Assembly (NCBI GenBank): GCA_029582165.1
Contig: CM055873.1
Coordinates: 41,352,795-41,416,794 of the forward strand
Direction: 5' to 3'
Length of the DNA: 64,000 nt
Source of the DNA: Portulaca oleracea
Lineage: Eukaryota > Streptophyta > Magnoliopsida > Caryophyllales > Portulacaceae
The stretch's first letter is position 1, and every line of letters starts with the position of its first letter. The translations under genes were made by a program, and so were the position numbers. Shown piece by piece: positions 35,450-46,880 of this stretch. A model generated the notes under the pieces. The model was given only the letters and a program-made list of their open reading frames with translations, searched no databases and had not been told where the DNA came from.

Positions 35450-36797
35450 TTAGTCAGAGAGGCCTACTGAGGCCATACAAAGCCTCAATTTTCCAACATC
35501 CACTGGCTTGGTTAGCATATCGGCTGGATTCTTACTGCCTGTGATCTTCTCGAGCTTCACTTCACCATTTTCCACCAAATTTCGAATGAAGTGATATCTC
35601 CTTCTAATATGCTTCGTCCTTGAGTGTAACACTAAATTCTTCGTTAGTTGAATGGCACTATGGCTGTCACAATGAAGAACACCATCTTGCCCCTGGTCAA
35701 GAATCTCCATGAAATCCTGCAGCCATATCATTTCTTTGCCTGCCTCAGACAGGGAAATATATTCAGATTCTGTAGTTGACATAGCAATGCACTTCTACAA
35801 TCTTGACATCCAACTGATTGCCGAGCCACCAAGAGTAAACATATAGTCTATTGTACTCTTGCTCGTATCGAAGTCCACACTCAAATCAACATCTACATAA
35901 CCTTTCAGATCAAGGTTAGTTCCACCAAACATAAGACAGTAATGAGAGGTACCTTTCAAATACCTCAACAGCCATTTCACAGCTTTCCAGTGTGATTTCC
36001 CCGGATTAGACATGAAGTGGGACACCACTCCCACTGCAAAAGAAATATCTGGTCTCGTGCAGACCATGGCGTACATCAAGCTCCCAACTGCTAAAGCATA
36101 AGGAACTCTAGCCATGTATTCTTTTTCCTCCTTGGTTCTGGGTTGTTGTTCCTTGGATAGTTTGAGATAGTTTGCCATAGGAGTGCCCCTAGGTTTTGAA
36201 TCAGCCACACTGAACCTCTAGCACCCTGTTGATGTAGTCCTCTTGAGACAGCCTTAAAACTCCATTGTCCCTGTCTCTGGTAATCCTCATGCCAAGGATT
36301 TGATTTGCAACACCTAAATCCTTCATCTCAAACTCTTTTGACATCGTCTCATTAAGCCAGGTAATCTCCTACATGTTTGCCCCTGCAATCAACATATGAT
36401 CCACATAGAGAAGCAAAAAAATATAAGAGTTAGCAAAACTCTTATAATAACAGCATTGATCCTTATCACTCCTCTTGAACCCGTTGTTACTCATGAAGGT
36501 GTCAAACTTGATATACCACTGTCTTGGAGCCTGTTTCAACCCATATAGACTTTTTTGAAGTCTACCCACCAAGTGTTCCTTCCCTGGAACTTCATATCCC
36601 TCAGGTTGCTTCATATACAAGTCCTCCTCTAAATCTCCATGCAAGAAGACTATTTTTACATCCATCTGCTCCAGATGTAAATTCTCCACTGCAACCATAC
36701 TAAGGTCAATTCTAACAGTGGTTAGTTTCACAACAGGAGAGAAAATACCTTTCTTTTGTGAAAATCCCTTAACCACTAATCGAGCCTTGTACCTCAC
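35450..36797 (-). pseudogene. Copia reverse transcriptase and RNase H, inactive
   Basis: RT starts with YKARLVVKGFSQKKGIFSPVVK, lacking the usual residues between KGFSQ and FSPVVK, then has QMDVKIVFLHGDLEEDLYM and LKQAPRQWY. The catalytic YVDD box reads YVDH near 36400-36420, losing an essential Asp. A gap and stops follow, then ALAVGSLMYAMVCTRPDISFAVG (36208-35795) and the RNase H end TTESEYISLSEAGKEMIWL, with LHCDSHSAIQL and TKHIRRRYHFIR (35782-35450). The copia-type order, with RNase H last, is clear. It is inactive both by the substitution and by stops. Confidence 0.88.
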
Positions 36798-38876
36798 AGC
36801 ACCATTAGGCTAATTCTTGATCCTGAAAACCCATTTATTCAGCAAAACGTTCTTCCCTACAGGAAACTTGGTTAGTTCCCAAGTTTTGTTTTTCTAAAGT
36901 GAGGCAATTTCATCATCCATTGCCTACTCCCACTTGGAATGGTTCTCAACCTGTATAGCTTCAGTATAGGATTCTGGCTCACCAGCATCTGTCAGTAATA
37001 AGTAATGCAAAGCTGGAGAATATCTTTCAGGTGCATTACCTCTGGTAGCCCTCGTGGATCACCTCACAGTGAGTGGCAAAGTTTGTTCATCGTCACTAGA
37101 GCTTTCAACCAACTCTTGATGATCAGGCTCTTTAGCAACCTGATCTGTAGTATGTGGAACTTACTGTGATGCCTCTGTCTCCATTGTTTTCCCCTCATGC
37201 ACATCATTAGAAAACTTTACAGTTTTTGGCTCCATCACCTTCGCTCCCACTAACTCCTTGTTTTTTGAGTCACTTGATGTTTGCCAGTCTTTATACAACA
37301 TATTCTCATTAAAGACTACATCACAGTGTCTCAACATCTTCTTACCATCCCACAGCCTGTATCCAAAAGCGTCAGTCCCATAACCAACTAAATAACACTT
37401 TTTGGATTTAGGATCCAACTAGGGTTGTGCATTATCCGGTTCAGAACCGAACAAACCGATTACCGAACCAGTTTGAACCGAACCGGATAAATTTCAGCTC
37501 GGCTTTCGGTCTGTCGTTTTTCCTTTAGTCGGTTTTCGGTTTTTTCAGTTTTCAACCGAAAAAACCGGAAAAACTGAAAAAAACTTAGTAATATTATTCG
37601 ACCGTCTTAAACTAGGGTTTGACATTTGGGTTTCTTTGATTTTGAAAGTTTCACAAAGTCAGTCACACACTCACACGAGACACGACTCACACCAAACCCT
37701 AATCCTCCCCCAGACCCTCAGTCCCCCTCCCCTCCCTGGCCTCCCGAATCGGCGAATCGCCGAATCCCGCCTTCCAGTCGGGGGTCCAGCGTCGTCCTCG
37801 GTCCTCAAACGTCGTCCTCGGTCCTCCGGCGTCGTCCTCTCACAGTCTCACTCGTCCTTTCTGCACAGACTTCACTCGTCACTCCTCTCAATCTCTCGTC
37901 TCGCTCTCTTACTCTCTCGCCTCGCATCTCACTCCATCTCTGCACTTTGTTCAGTAATCCTAAATCGTAAATCTCAAGACTATGTTATTAGTAAAATGTG
38001 CAGCAGGTCTAGGATTTATTCAGCTGTAATGTATTGTATGTAACTAAAAATAGATCAAGTTTAGCAGTAGTTTAGTAGCCAGTCATGAATGAATGAGTAA
38101 ATGGTGGAGCTGGGCCTTCATACTTGTTAGCTATGTAGCCTTTGTTCTTTTGAACTGTTATTAAGAAAAGAATGATGAACAGCTAAATGTAACAAAATGG
38201 TTTGCGACTTGATGTTAATACTGAACCATGTGATGCCTGTTTGATTTGGATATTTTGATCAGCAATGACCATGTTTTGATATTTGGAATTGGTATATGTT
38301 TATTCACATTGAACATTCGATTGTTCGTATGAAACGAAACATCAGGCAGTGTATCTCATGCTAGGTAAGATTCAATTTCACCCTGTTTGCCCTTTCAAGT
38401 ATTTGTCTGTATGTAGTATAGCAGATTGCTTTGCTTTATAGTTGAATGTTGGGATGAATGGATGATAGAGCAACATGATAATTTGGGTTATAATTATTGA
38501 TTTCGTTGGTGATGTATAAGATCTATTTCTTTGCTGTAATGTGTGATTGGTGACTTCTCAAGATGGTGAATTGGTGTATATATTAATGATACAATTAAGA
38601 TTAAGGGTGTATTAATGATACAATTAAGATTAATATACTAATCAATATCATGTCATCATGTGACCATGCCTACCTAAACATATAATAAATTAGAATATAC
38701 TTGTATGATTCTTCAATTTTTGGCCAACAAATTTTAATCTGTACCATCTGTACCTAGAATTAAGTTCTGCTTATTAACTGTTGTTTCGTGGCTAGGGTTT
38801 ATTTTAACTGTTGTTTTGTAGTTTGTACTTAAGTAATAACAAGTTTTGTTTGCATTGTTACTGCTAGTCTTGCTAG

Positions 38877-41506
38877 ATGTCGAGCTTGAAATCCAGAAAG
38901 AGAAGACGATCGGAGGAAACAGATGTTGATTATCATGATATTGGTGATGTTTAAATGGTTCAATTGATCTTGAGAGTGGAGCCGGAGCTGGACCGGCAAG
39001 AGAGGATAGAGAGACAAGTGAAGGTGAAGCTGAAGAGCCGGATAGTAGCAAACCCAAAGGGAAGCAAAGAAAAACCAAAACAAGAGCACCTTGTTGGGAT
39101 CATTTTGATAGTATCGAGGTGCGTGGTTATCCTTCGGCTCGTTGTAAATATTGTGACATTGTGTATGCTGCCGACCCTGTTGTGAATGGAACAAGTAACT
39201 TGAATAAGCATTATAAGGCTTGTCCAAAAAACCCCATGAACTAAAGTAAATCTCAAAGTCAAAATCAAACTCAAACTACATTGTTTTATGACAAGGGTAG
39301 AGCCAAGGAGGGGGAAGCCCAAGCCCCTTTAAAACATTGGTCATTAAATATTCGAGTGACAAGAGAGACACTTGCTGAAATGATCATAATTGATGAGTTG
39401 CCTTTTAGATTTGTTGAAAATGAGGGGTTTAGAAAATTTCTGGCTGTTTGTTGTCCACAGTTCACCTTGCCATCACGCACTACCATAGCACGAGATATTT
39501 ATGCCTTGTATTTAAATGAAAGGGTCAAGTTGAAAGATTATCTAGCATGTGCATGTGAAAGGGTGTGTGTGACAACTGATCATGGACCTCTTTGCAAAGG
39601 ATAAACTATATAGTTGTGACTGCTCACTTTATTGACAAATATTGGAATTTGCATAGGAAAATCTTAAACTTTTGTACAATTTCTAGTCACAAAGGTGATG
39701 ATATTGGTCGTGTCCTTGAGAAATGTTAAGAAGATTGGGGCTTATCTAAAAAATTGTTATCGATTACTGTGGACAATGCTGCATGTAATGGTGTAGCTTG
39801 TAAGTATCTTATTCAAAAGTTCAAGCAGCGTGGCCATTTTCTTTTTAGTAATGGAGAGTTACTGCATGTTAGATGTGCAACACACATATTGAATTTGGTT
39901 GTTTGGGATGGTTTGAAAGTTGTTGATAAGTCTATTAAGCGTGTCAGAGCTGCTGTGAGATTTATCAGGCAATCACCTGCTAGGATGACGAGATTTGAGC
40001 AATGTGTGGAATTCCAAAATATTGAGTGCAGAGAAGGCCTATCTCTTGATGTACCTACTAGGTGGAACTCCACCTATAAGATGCTTAGTACTGTATATGT
40101 GTACGAGGATGTGTTCTCATTGTATGCTCAAAGAGATCCTTACTTTGTGGTGGAACTAGGGAAATATGATGAGGTAGATAGACCTCCTAATGCTAATGAT
40201 TGGAAACGAGTTAAAACACTTGTTGACTTTTTTGGAGTCGTTCTATACTGCTACTTTGAAATTGTCTGGCTCATCGTATGTTACATCTAACTTACTTTTC
40301 TTTGAGATATGTAACATCTATGGTACGTAGAGAGATTTGGAAGAAATGGTGGAAGAAGTTGAAGTTAGTGATGATGAGGATGATGAAAGTGAGCATAGGG
40401 TATCTAACTTTGTGGAAATGGCATCTATGATGAAGATGAAGTATGAGAAGTACTATGGTGATCCTGAGAAAATGAATCCTTTGTTGTACCTAGGTATCAT
40501 CCTTGAGCCTAGGTACAAGCTAAAGGGTCTTGAGGTTTGCCTTTGTGAGGTGTATGGTAATGACAATGGTCCTCTTTTGGTTTTGAAAGCAAATGAGAAA
40601 CTTGAAGTGATATTTAATGAATATTGCATGTTGTACAAAACCTTCTTGGATGAGAGTATGCCAACTAGCAGCTTAAGTGAAGGTGGTCCTGTTTCTTCTT
40701 CTTCTTCTTCTTCTTCTTCTTCTTCTTCTTCTTCTTCTTCTTCTTCTTCTTCTTCTTCTTCTTCTTCTTCTATATCTATGCGTGGGTCCCGTGGTTCTAA
40801 GAATTTTGAAGACAAGGTTAAAAAGAAGATAAAGGGAGATGACGAAGGGGTTAAGTCAGAGCTGCAACTGTACTTGTTTGAACCACCTACAGGTGACATC
40901 ATGAATGATGATGTATTGGGATGGTGGAGATTGAACGGGCTACGATATCCCATTGTTGCTCAAATGGCTCGTGATATTTTAGCTATGCCCGTTTCTACAG
41001 TTCCATCAGAGTCTGCCTTTAGTACCGGGGGACGCCATGTCGATTCATTTAGGACTAGTTTATCTATAAAGGTATGTAGTTCATTTCAACTTAATATTTC
41101 TTTATATTTCTATGGATCTATAAATATATTAACTACTATGAAATTATTATTTCTTGCATGGTAACTAATCATAAATTTATAATTGTTTATATATGGGCCT
41201 ATGGTTGCAAAAAGATGGTTCAAGCACTCATTTGTACTCGAGATTGGCTCATGGAAAGTACTAAGATCAAAGATATTAATGAAGTGTTGCAACATGTTCA
41301 AGAGTATGACTTGGAAGAAAAAGGTAACATTTTTAGTTATAAACTTTATTGATTTATTGTTCTTTTGCATTTAAGTCTCTATGTGAATAGCTTTGTTATT
41401 TATTTATTATTTATACGCTTCTTCTTGCTTGTATATTTTAGATCTACCTCCTACGAGCGAGAAGGATAATGTCATAGATGTGGTTGACAAGTTAACATTA
41501 ACCTAA
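38877..41506 (+). pseudogene. hAT transposase with BED finger, frameshifted
   Basis: The start is at 38877 (MSSLKSRKRRRSEE, a nuclear-localisation-like run), soon frameshifted. Another frame gives a BED zinc finger: CWDHF, CKYCDIVY, then NKHYKAC. A stop follows (39241), then FYDKGRAKE with DELPFRFVENEGFRKF and further stops. The RNase H-like core is seen in LSITVDNAACNGVACKYL, VRCATHILNLVV and DVPTRWNSTYKML (39754-40290). The third part (40337-41070) ends with the dimerisation domain WWRLNGLRYPIVAQMARDIL and PSESAFSTGGR. Probable introns precede KMVQALICTRDWLM (from 41217) and a last exon ending at 41506. Acidic and poly-Ser linkers are present. By family it is a cut-and-paste enzyme; inactive here. 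Confidence 0.85.
40692..40771 (+). repeat. (TTC)n microsatellite coding poly-Ser in the transposase
   Basis: About 26 TTC units in frame as TCT codons give an uninterrupted serine run in the linker before the hAT dimerisation domain. The complement reads as poly-Glu, which has no meaning. Confidence 0.95.
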
Positions 41507-43230
41507 GGTAATTTTATTAGTTAAAAATTATTTTCATCTATTTATAATTTCATTTTCACCATTTTGTTGATTGTTTTCATTTATGGACAAGAAGGCGAGG
41601 ATGAAGATTGAAGAATCAAAATAAAAACTTTAAAAGTGCATGATGTGTTGAACTTTATGGTTTTGGATCTTATGTTATGGTTATGGACATTGGACTTTGG
41701 TTGTAACTGTTGTTGAGTTGTTTGGATGTGTTGGACATTGTCACTTTATTGGACTGTAGTATTTAGCCTTTGGTTTTGATTTTGAAGAATGAGTGAATGA
41801 CGATTGAGACTTTATGTAAGTCTCAAGTTGGATGACAATTAGGTACTAAATGCTATTTTTTTTATTATTTACAATTACATTGGCAGGTCGAAAAACGCAA
41901 AATACAACCCTACTGCTTATTCGGTTTTGCTCGGTTTTGCTCGGTTTGGTTTTGGGTTTTAAATTCGGTTTTCGGTTTAAACCGAAAACAATTCGGCTCG
42001 GCTTTCGGTTTCATTTTTAGGCTTATTCGAATTTCGGTTTTTTCGGTTGTTTCGAACCGATGAACAGCCCTAGATCCAACTTATCACGCCTGTCAAGATC
42101 AATCATTACATAAGCAGTACAACCAAAAATATGAAAAATGGAGTAATCAACTTTCTTACCACTCCATACCTCCTCAGGTACCTTCAAATCTAAAGAAACT
42201 GGTGGACTCCTGTTGATTATGTATGTTGCTGTGTTTACTGCTTCTACCAACAGATATATGGGCAATCCAGCATGAATCCTCATGCTCTTGGCTCTCTCGT
42301 TCAGAGTCCCGTTCATCCTCTCTGCTATTCCATTCTACCTTGGTGTCCTGGGAACAGTTCTCAATAATCTAATGTCGTTCTGTTCGCAGTATTCCACAAA
42401 ATCCTTCTTTTCATTCTCCCCTCCATTGTCTATCCTCAAACACTTCATCTTCAACCCAGTCTGTGTCTCAACCTGTGCTTTCCACTTCAAGAAAACACTA
42501 AACACACCAGATTTATTCTTCAAAAAATAAAATCATACCTTTCGACTGTGATCATCAATAAAGCTGACATAATATTGAGCACCACTCATGGAATTGACTG
42601 GCGCAGGCCCCCACACATCAGAATGCACTAACTCCAACTTCTTTAGTTTTGGTTCTCTGCCAGCTTTGGTGAAACTGACCCTCTTCTGCTTACCGAGGAC
42701 ACAACTCTCACAGAGTTCTATATCTACGGTTTTCAGATTTTTCAAAACGCCCTTTGAAGCTAGAATCTTTATGCCCTTTTCACTCATGTGACCAAGCCTG
42801 CAATGCCATAAACTAGAACAAGAAGCAGCATTGACATTAGAAATCACGTTAGCGCTATCCCTCTTGGAATAAAACATATCGAATCTCAATCCCTTCGCCA
42901 CTACCATAGCACCTTTCACAATTTTCCATCTTCCATTCCCAAACCCTGCAGAATAGCCCATCTAATCAAGTTGATTAACTGAAATTAAATTCCTTTTAAT
43001 ATCTGGAATATATCTGACATCCTCCAGCTTCCAAAGACCACCATTAGCAGTCTTAATTGTTACGTCTCCTCTACCTAATATCTCATAATATTTATTATCA
43101 GCAAGATAAACCCTTCCAAAATTTCCACTCTTGAAATTACGAAATAACTCCTTGTTTGAAGAAACATGAAAAGATGCGCCAGTATCAACTATCCAAGACT
43201 CTTTAGGGCTAGACACACTCAAGACAAGTG

Positions 43231-45005
43231 CTACACAGAGCTCTTCAGCAGAGTTAACAGAGTCACGATCACTATTACCCTTCCCCTTCTAGGTTTAGGG
43301 CAATCCCTCTTAAAGTGACCATTTTCCCTACAACCGTAACACACAACTTCACTCATGTTCTTAGACTTGCTTTTACCCCTGGACTTTGACCGTCCCCTGG
43401 AATTACCAGAATTCCTATTGGTCTTCCTACCCCTGACACTTAAAGCACTTCCCGAAGATTCACCACTAGAATTCCTCCTACGAAGACCCTCATTAAGCAA
43501 TACAGACTTGACCTCATCAAATTTCATCTCGTCGTATCCTTAGCACTACTAACAGTAGTTACAAGGGTTTTCCAAGATTCAGGCATGGAAGACAATAATA
43601 TGCAAGCTCTAACGTCTCAGCAAAAACCATCTTTACTGAAGCAAGTTGTTATAAAATTTTAGTAATCTCATTAATATGATCAGCCACATCCCCACCTTCA
43701 GCCATCTTGCAGCTGGTTAATTTAGTGAACAAATATATTTGATTTGTTGCACTGGGCTTCTTATACATATCTTCGAGGGCTTTCAACAATGCCTTCGTTG
43801 TCTTTTTCTCCATGACGTTAAACCTGACGTTCCAAGCCAATGACATTTTGATCAGGGACATCGCCTGTCAATCCAGCAGATCGTACTCGGCTTGCTCCAT
43901 CTTATCTGGCTTCTTCTCCAACAGAGGAACAAGCAGCAATGTAGACGCTGAATGTTGGCATTCAATTCAGCTTTAGAAATATTGTAATTTATTTTCATTT
44001 TATTTATTTTAATTTAGGATTAAATGCCAAGAATTTTTGAAATGCACATATTCTCCACATGTTAAAATCCCCAAAATCAAATTAAACCAAATCAAATCTC
44101 TCTTTATCTTATTTCCTTCTCCCTCCATTCTCCAAATCAAATAAAATCATCCTTTATTTGATTTTATCCTCCCAATATTCTTTCATTCACCAGCATAAAT
44201 AAATCTACCTCCACCACTATAAATACACTCACATTTCCACTCTTTTTACACACCTCAAAATCATCCTAAGAGTATTGACACTAGGTGATTTTACCTTCTT
44301 CTTCCTCCTCCTTTTTCTTCTCATCATCATCATCTTGCATTCATAATCTTGGCATTAATTAACTTGAGTTAGTATTGCTTTTTCTTTTTTTATTCTCACT
44401 TTATTATGATGTAAAATTTAACTTAAATAATAATATTGATGCTCTAATTAATTGGATTAAATATAAACTTGTAAATGTTTATGCTTATGTTCTTTTATTT
44501 CATTTTATTATTTGCATTTATTCATTTTATCTTATTTTTGCATTTAATCACTTTATTTGTATACGCTAAATAATATGAATTAATCTAATTAATTCCCCGT
44601 TTTTACTCTTTTCTTTAAATTAACCGATTTAGTAGAGTTCGTTCTTTGACCGGACAAATTCGAGGGTTTTTACTTTCGAATTTGTAACCTTAGCCCTGGA
44701 TCTGAATCTCATGGTTTGTGGTTTATGGAGTTTAAATTTGAGTTTATTAGTTCTCATTAAAAATTAATTGGCGACTCTTTTGATTTTTATTATTTTGATT
44801 CATTTAAACATCATAATAAAATGCATTTAAATCCTTTAAAGATTTAGACACCTCATTCGGTTTGTCATACACCGCATGGGACACTATGGAGTTTTTTCCC
44901 GGGTCCTACAAGCGATTTTGAGTATAGCGGGATCTCAATCTGTAGCTTCCAATAGGTGAAGTCAGATCCATCAAATTTCTCGATTTCATACTTATCTCCT
45001 GCCAT
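43231..45005 (-). pseudogene. Copia gag, interrupted
   Basis: The start is at 45005 (MAGDKYEIEKFDGSDFTYWK), the usual opening of copia gag. After about 30 residues it is interrupted by the insertion at 43953-44910, then resumes as LLEKKPDKMEQAEYDLLD, with MSLIKMSLAWNVRFNV and LEDMYKKPSATNQIYLFTKL (UBN2-type), and ends with the zinc knuckle CYGCRENGHFKRDC near 43310-43350. Frameshifts separate the pieces. Confidence 0.82.
43953..44910 (+). mobile_element. Probable solo LTR or LTR fragment inserted in copia gag
   Basis: It starts TGTTGGCATTC and ends GGGTCCTACA, the TG...CA form of LTRs. A TATA-like CTATAAATACACTC lies at about 44218-44231. It is non-coding and separates two parts of one gag frame. 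Flanking pentamers CTGAA and AGCGA do not match, so either the target duplication has decayed or a border is wrong. Confidence 0.5.
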
Positions 45006-46054
45006 TGTTTGAAAGCGAGTTCTCTTTCACCAGCCCTACAGGCTCTGATATCAGTTGTTAGGATCGAAGTGCACTCAAGCAAACCACAAACAATAGAAAA
45101 TAATAGCGGAAAAGAAATAATAGTGGAAGAGGACATATGAAGGCTTAGCTCGACGATCGTAAATGGGTACCACTCAAATAATAATAATCATACAATATGG
45201 TTTACTTGCATTTTTTTCTCCCTTTGTTTGCAAAATAAATTGAAATGCATGAAATAAAATTAATTGATAAAATATGATTTACATAATTACATTACAGGGG
45301 TATGCGTATTGAGTTTGTTGACTCATTTGCGAAATATTTTATGTTTTATTTTAGGTGCTGGCTCTAGTGGTGAAAAGTCAGTTACTGGTAATAAACAAGG
45401 TTAATTGGTTAGGATCAGTATTGATGTCAAATGAAGAATTAAACTATCCAGTGTTGTAATGAAGCTACTTTGGGTTGTAAATGCATATTTTTGGCTATGT
45501 ATAATGTTTAAGATTTATTTGGAGCTTGGAGCTGTACTTGGCTATGGATGTGGACGGCGATAATATCTTTAGGTTTTATATTCCGCTGCACTAATCACTG
45601 GATTATGGATAGATTAGTCTTAATCTAGTGATTATGAAACTGGGGGTACGGTGTTACAAGCATGACATGACTTGTCTAATTCATTAGTTTGAGCCCTAGC
45701 CAAACCAAGTTGATCTCAAACTCAACTATGCGAGCTCCCTACTATACTGAGCCGGCTTGGCCCATTTTCATCCCTACTTAGAAATGAGCTACAATATGAG
45801 CAACTCGATTACCCCCTCTTTATAAATATGATCAAACCATAAAAATGGAAGTGAGAAAATTTCAACACAAATTTTAGCAAGTATATATGAGGGCCATGAG
45901 GCCCAAACAAATTTATTGGGCGACTCCTATCTATGCAGCTTTGAAATTGTCTCCTTCCACTACCACTCTTGTGAACGCAGCCTGTCACCTTTAGGGCAAA
46001 CGGTCCCATTGCTCCTCTGCAAAATCGCTCGACATTCGTCATACTCTCAAATGT

Positions 46055-46452
46055 GAGCAACCGGATTGGTGAGTTTGAGTTTGGTTAATTGGATGATGTG
46101 GAATCTGTGGACCCCTATCAAGAGAGTCAAAATTTATCCCTTTATTTAACTAGCTTTCCAATGGTGAGCATGAGTTTGGCTCATATTAATTAAAAAAGTA
46201 AATGGGTCCTATTTAATAATATAATTAATTTGGTTATATTGATAAAAAATGATGTGGATGAGGAGAGAGAAAAAAAATATGATTAAAATATTAGTGTGTT
46301 AAATTCGCTTTCAAACTCGTCTCGCGAGACTAATGGCGAGCTTCTCGCGAGACGAATCTTATTGTCACCACTGAAACGTCCTACACGACTTCATTTCATT
46401 CTCATCTCATGTCATGCCAGCAGTGAGTCGAATTTAAACTCACCATTGCGCA
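46055..46452. mobile_element. PIF/Harbinger (Tourist-like) MITE, right end truncated
   Basis: The left end GAGCAACCGGATTGGTGAG and right part CTCACCATTGCGC are inverted copies resembling the GAGCATCCGCAATGG-type ends of plant PIF/Harbinger MITEs. The last bases of the right end are missing where it joins TGGCTTTGG, the tail of DEFL exon 1. No 3-bp target duplication remains. Confidence 0.55.
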
Positions 46453-46880
46453 TTGGCTTTGGGTAATTTGTCTCATCTTTGTTTTCTCATTTCGATAGCT
46501 AATATTTATTCATGATATGTTTTATACATTTATATTAAGAAAATGAGTGGAGCAAAACTAACAGAAGTTTATTTTGTTTGAATGTATGCATGAAAATGAA
46601 TAAAACAGTCTTAATGGTAGAGATGAGTTGTGTTGAAGGCGGGACGGAGAGGATTAAATTCCATTCAAAGGTTGAAGAGTGCAGCACTGGTTACGGATTA
46701 TGTTGTGGTGATGATTGTTGTAACTCCAAATGCGTTGCCGATCACCCTAGTGGTGTAGGCCATTGTGTCACTCTTGGGTGGCTACAATTGTGCCAATGTG
46801 ATTATCTTTGTCGATCTCAAAATCTATTAATATATAAAAATAATATTTTGAATTTTGAAACGGTGAGTAGAGAGTAAATT
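46449..46880 (+). pseudogene. DEFL locus 3: broken copy of locus 2
   Basis: Only the last few bases of exon 1 (TGGCTTTGG) survive, followed by the same donor and intron as locus 2 and an exon 2 from about 46599. The mature part keeps all ten cysteines but lacks four codons between the second and third (GLCCGDDCC against GLCSIAHCGNDCC). The stop after DYLC has become a sense codon (TTGTCGATC), adding about 20 residues up to 46877. Without promoter, start codon and signal peptide it cannot make a secreted peptide. It arose by segmental duplication of the locus 2 region and decayed after that. Confidence 0.8.

Larger units (their letters stand above)
37412..42080 (+). mobile_element. hAT transposon, 4.65 kb, with perfect 8-bp TSD
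   Basis: The element spans 37420-42072, starts TAGGGTTGTGCATTATCCGG and ends with CGATGAACAGCCCTA, imperfect inverted ends. Both flanks are GATCCAAC (37412-37419 and 42073-42080), the 8-bp duplication of hAT elements. Subterminal regions hold many CGGTTTT/AACCGAA motifs. It carries a broken transposase on the plus strand and sits inside copia integrase. Several short frames in its left third (37620-38040) are leader DNA of low complexity. Confidence 0.9.
37161..43222 (-). pseudogene. Copia protease, pre-integrase and integrase, split by a hAT element
   Basis: The protease motif is SWIVDTGASFHVSS (43222-42962). Next come LWHCRLGHMSEKGIK and CESCVLGKQ (GAG-pre-integrase, 42961-42700) and HSDVWGPAPV with FIDDHSRKV (integrase core). 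RIDNGGENEKKDFVEYC follows at 42523-42335, then FGCTAYVMIDLDRRDKLD up to 42073. The protein continues after the hAT at 37419 with DPKSKKCYLVGYGTDAFGYRLW. Joining the two sides at the single GATCCAAC target restores the usual DRRDKLDPKSKKC context, so the gene was still in frame here when the hAT landed. Confidence 0.88.
34784..45120 (-). mobile_element. Ty1/copia retrotransposon, dead, with nested hAT and an LTR-like insert
   Basis: Minus strand. The 3' LTR is at 34784-35371 (starts TATTAGGATCC, decayed from TGTTAGG; ends CACCCAACA), and next to it lies the polypurine tract AAGTGGGAGAT. Coding order is gag, protease, integrase, RT, RNase H, as in copia. The 5' LTR begins at 45056 (TGTTAGGATCGAAG) next to a primer-binding site TGATATCAGAGCC (one mismatch), but only about 65 bp remain before homology to the duplicated segment begins. 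Insertions at 37420-42072 and 43953-44910 enlarge it. Many stops show it is long dead. Confidence 0.88.

Noticed and set aside
35127..35544. GC-rich frames with GCT/GGC words
   Set aside because: They lie in the copia LTR and at its edge with the RNase H region; composition reflects U3/R sequence, not coding.
37626..38043. Pro/Ser-rich frames of 114 and 135 codons
   Set aside because: Low-complexity leader DNA of the hAT element, upstream of the transposase start, with no motif.
40453..40953. 166-codon minus-strand frame with a poly-Glu run
   Set aside because: Antisense of the hAT transposase; the Glu run is the complement of the TTC microsatellite.
46578..46598. Possible own start for DEFL-3 from in-frame ATG codons before exon 2
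   Set aside because: These lie in what is intron in loci 2 and 4, give no signal peptide, and no promoter is left.
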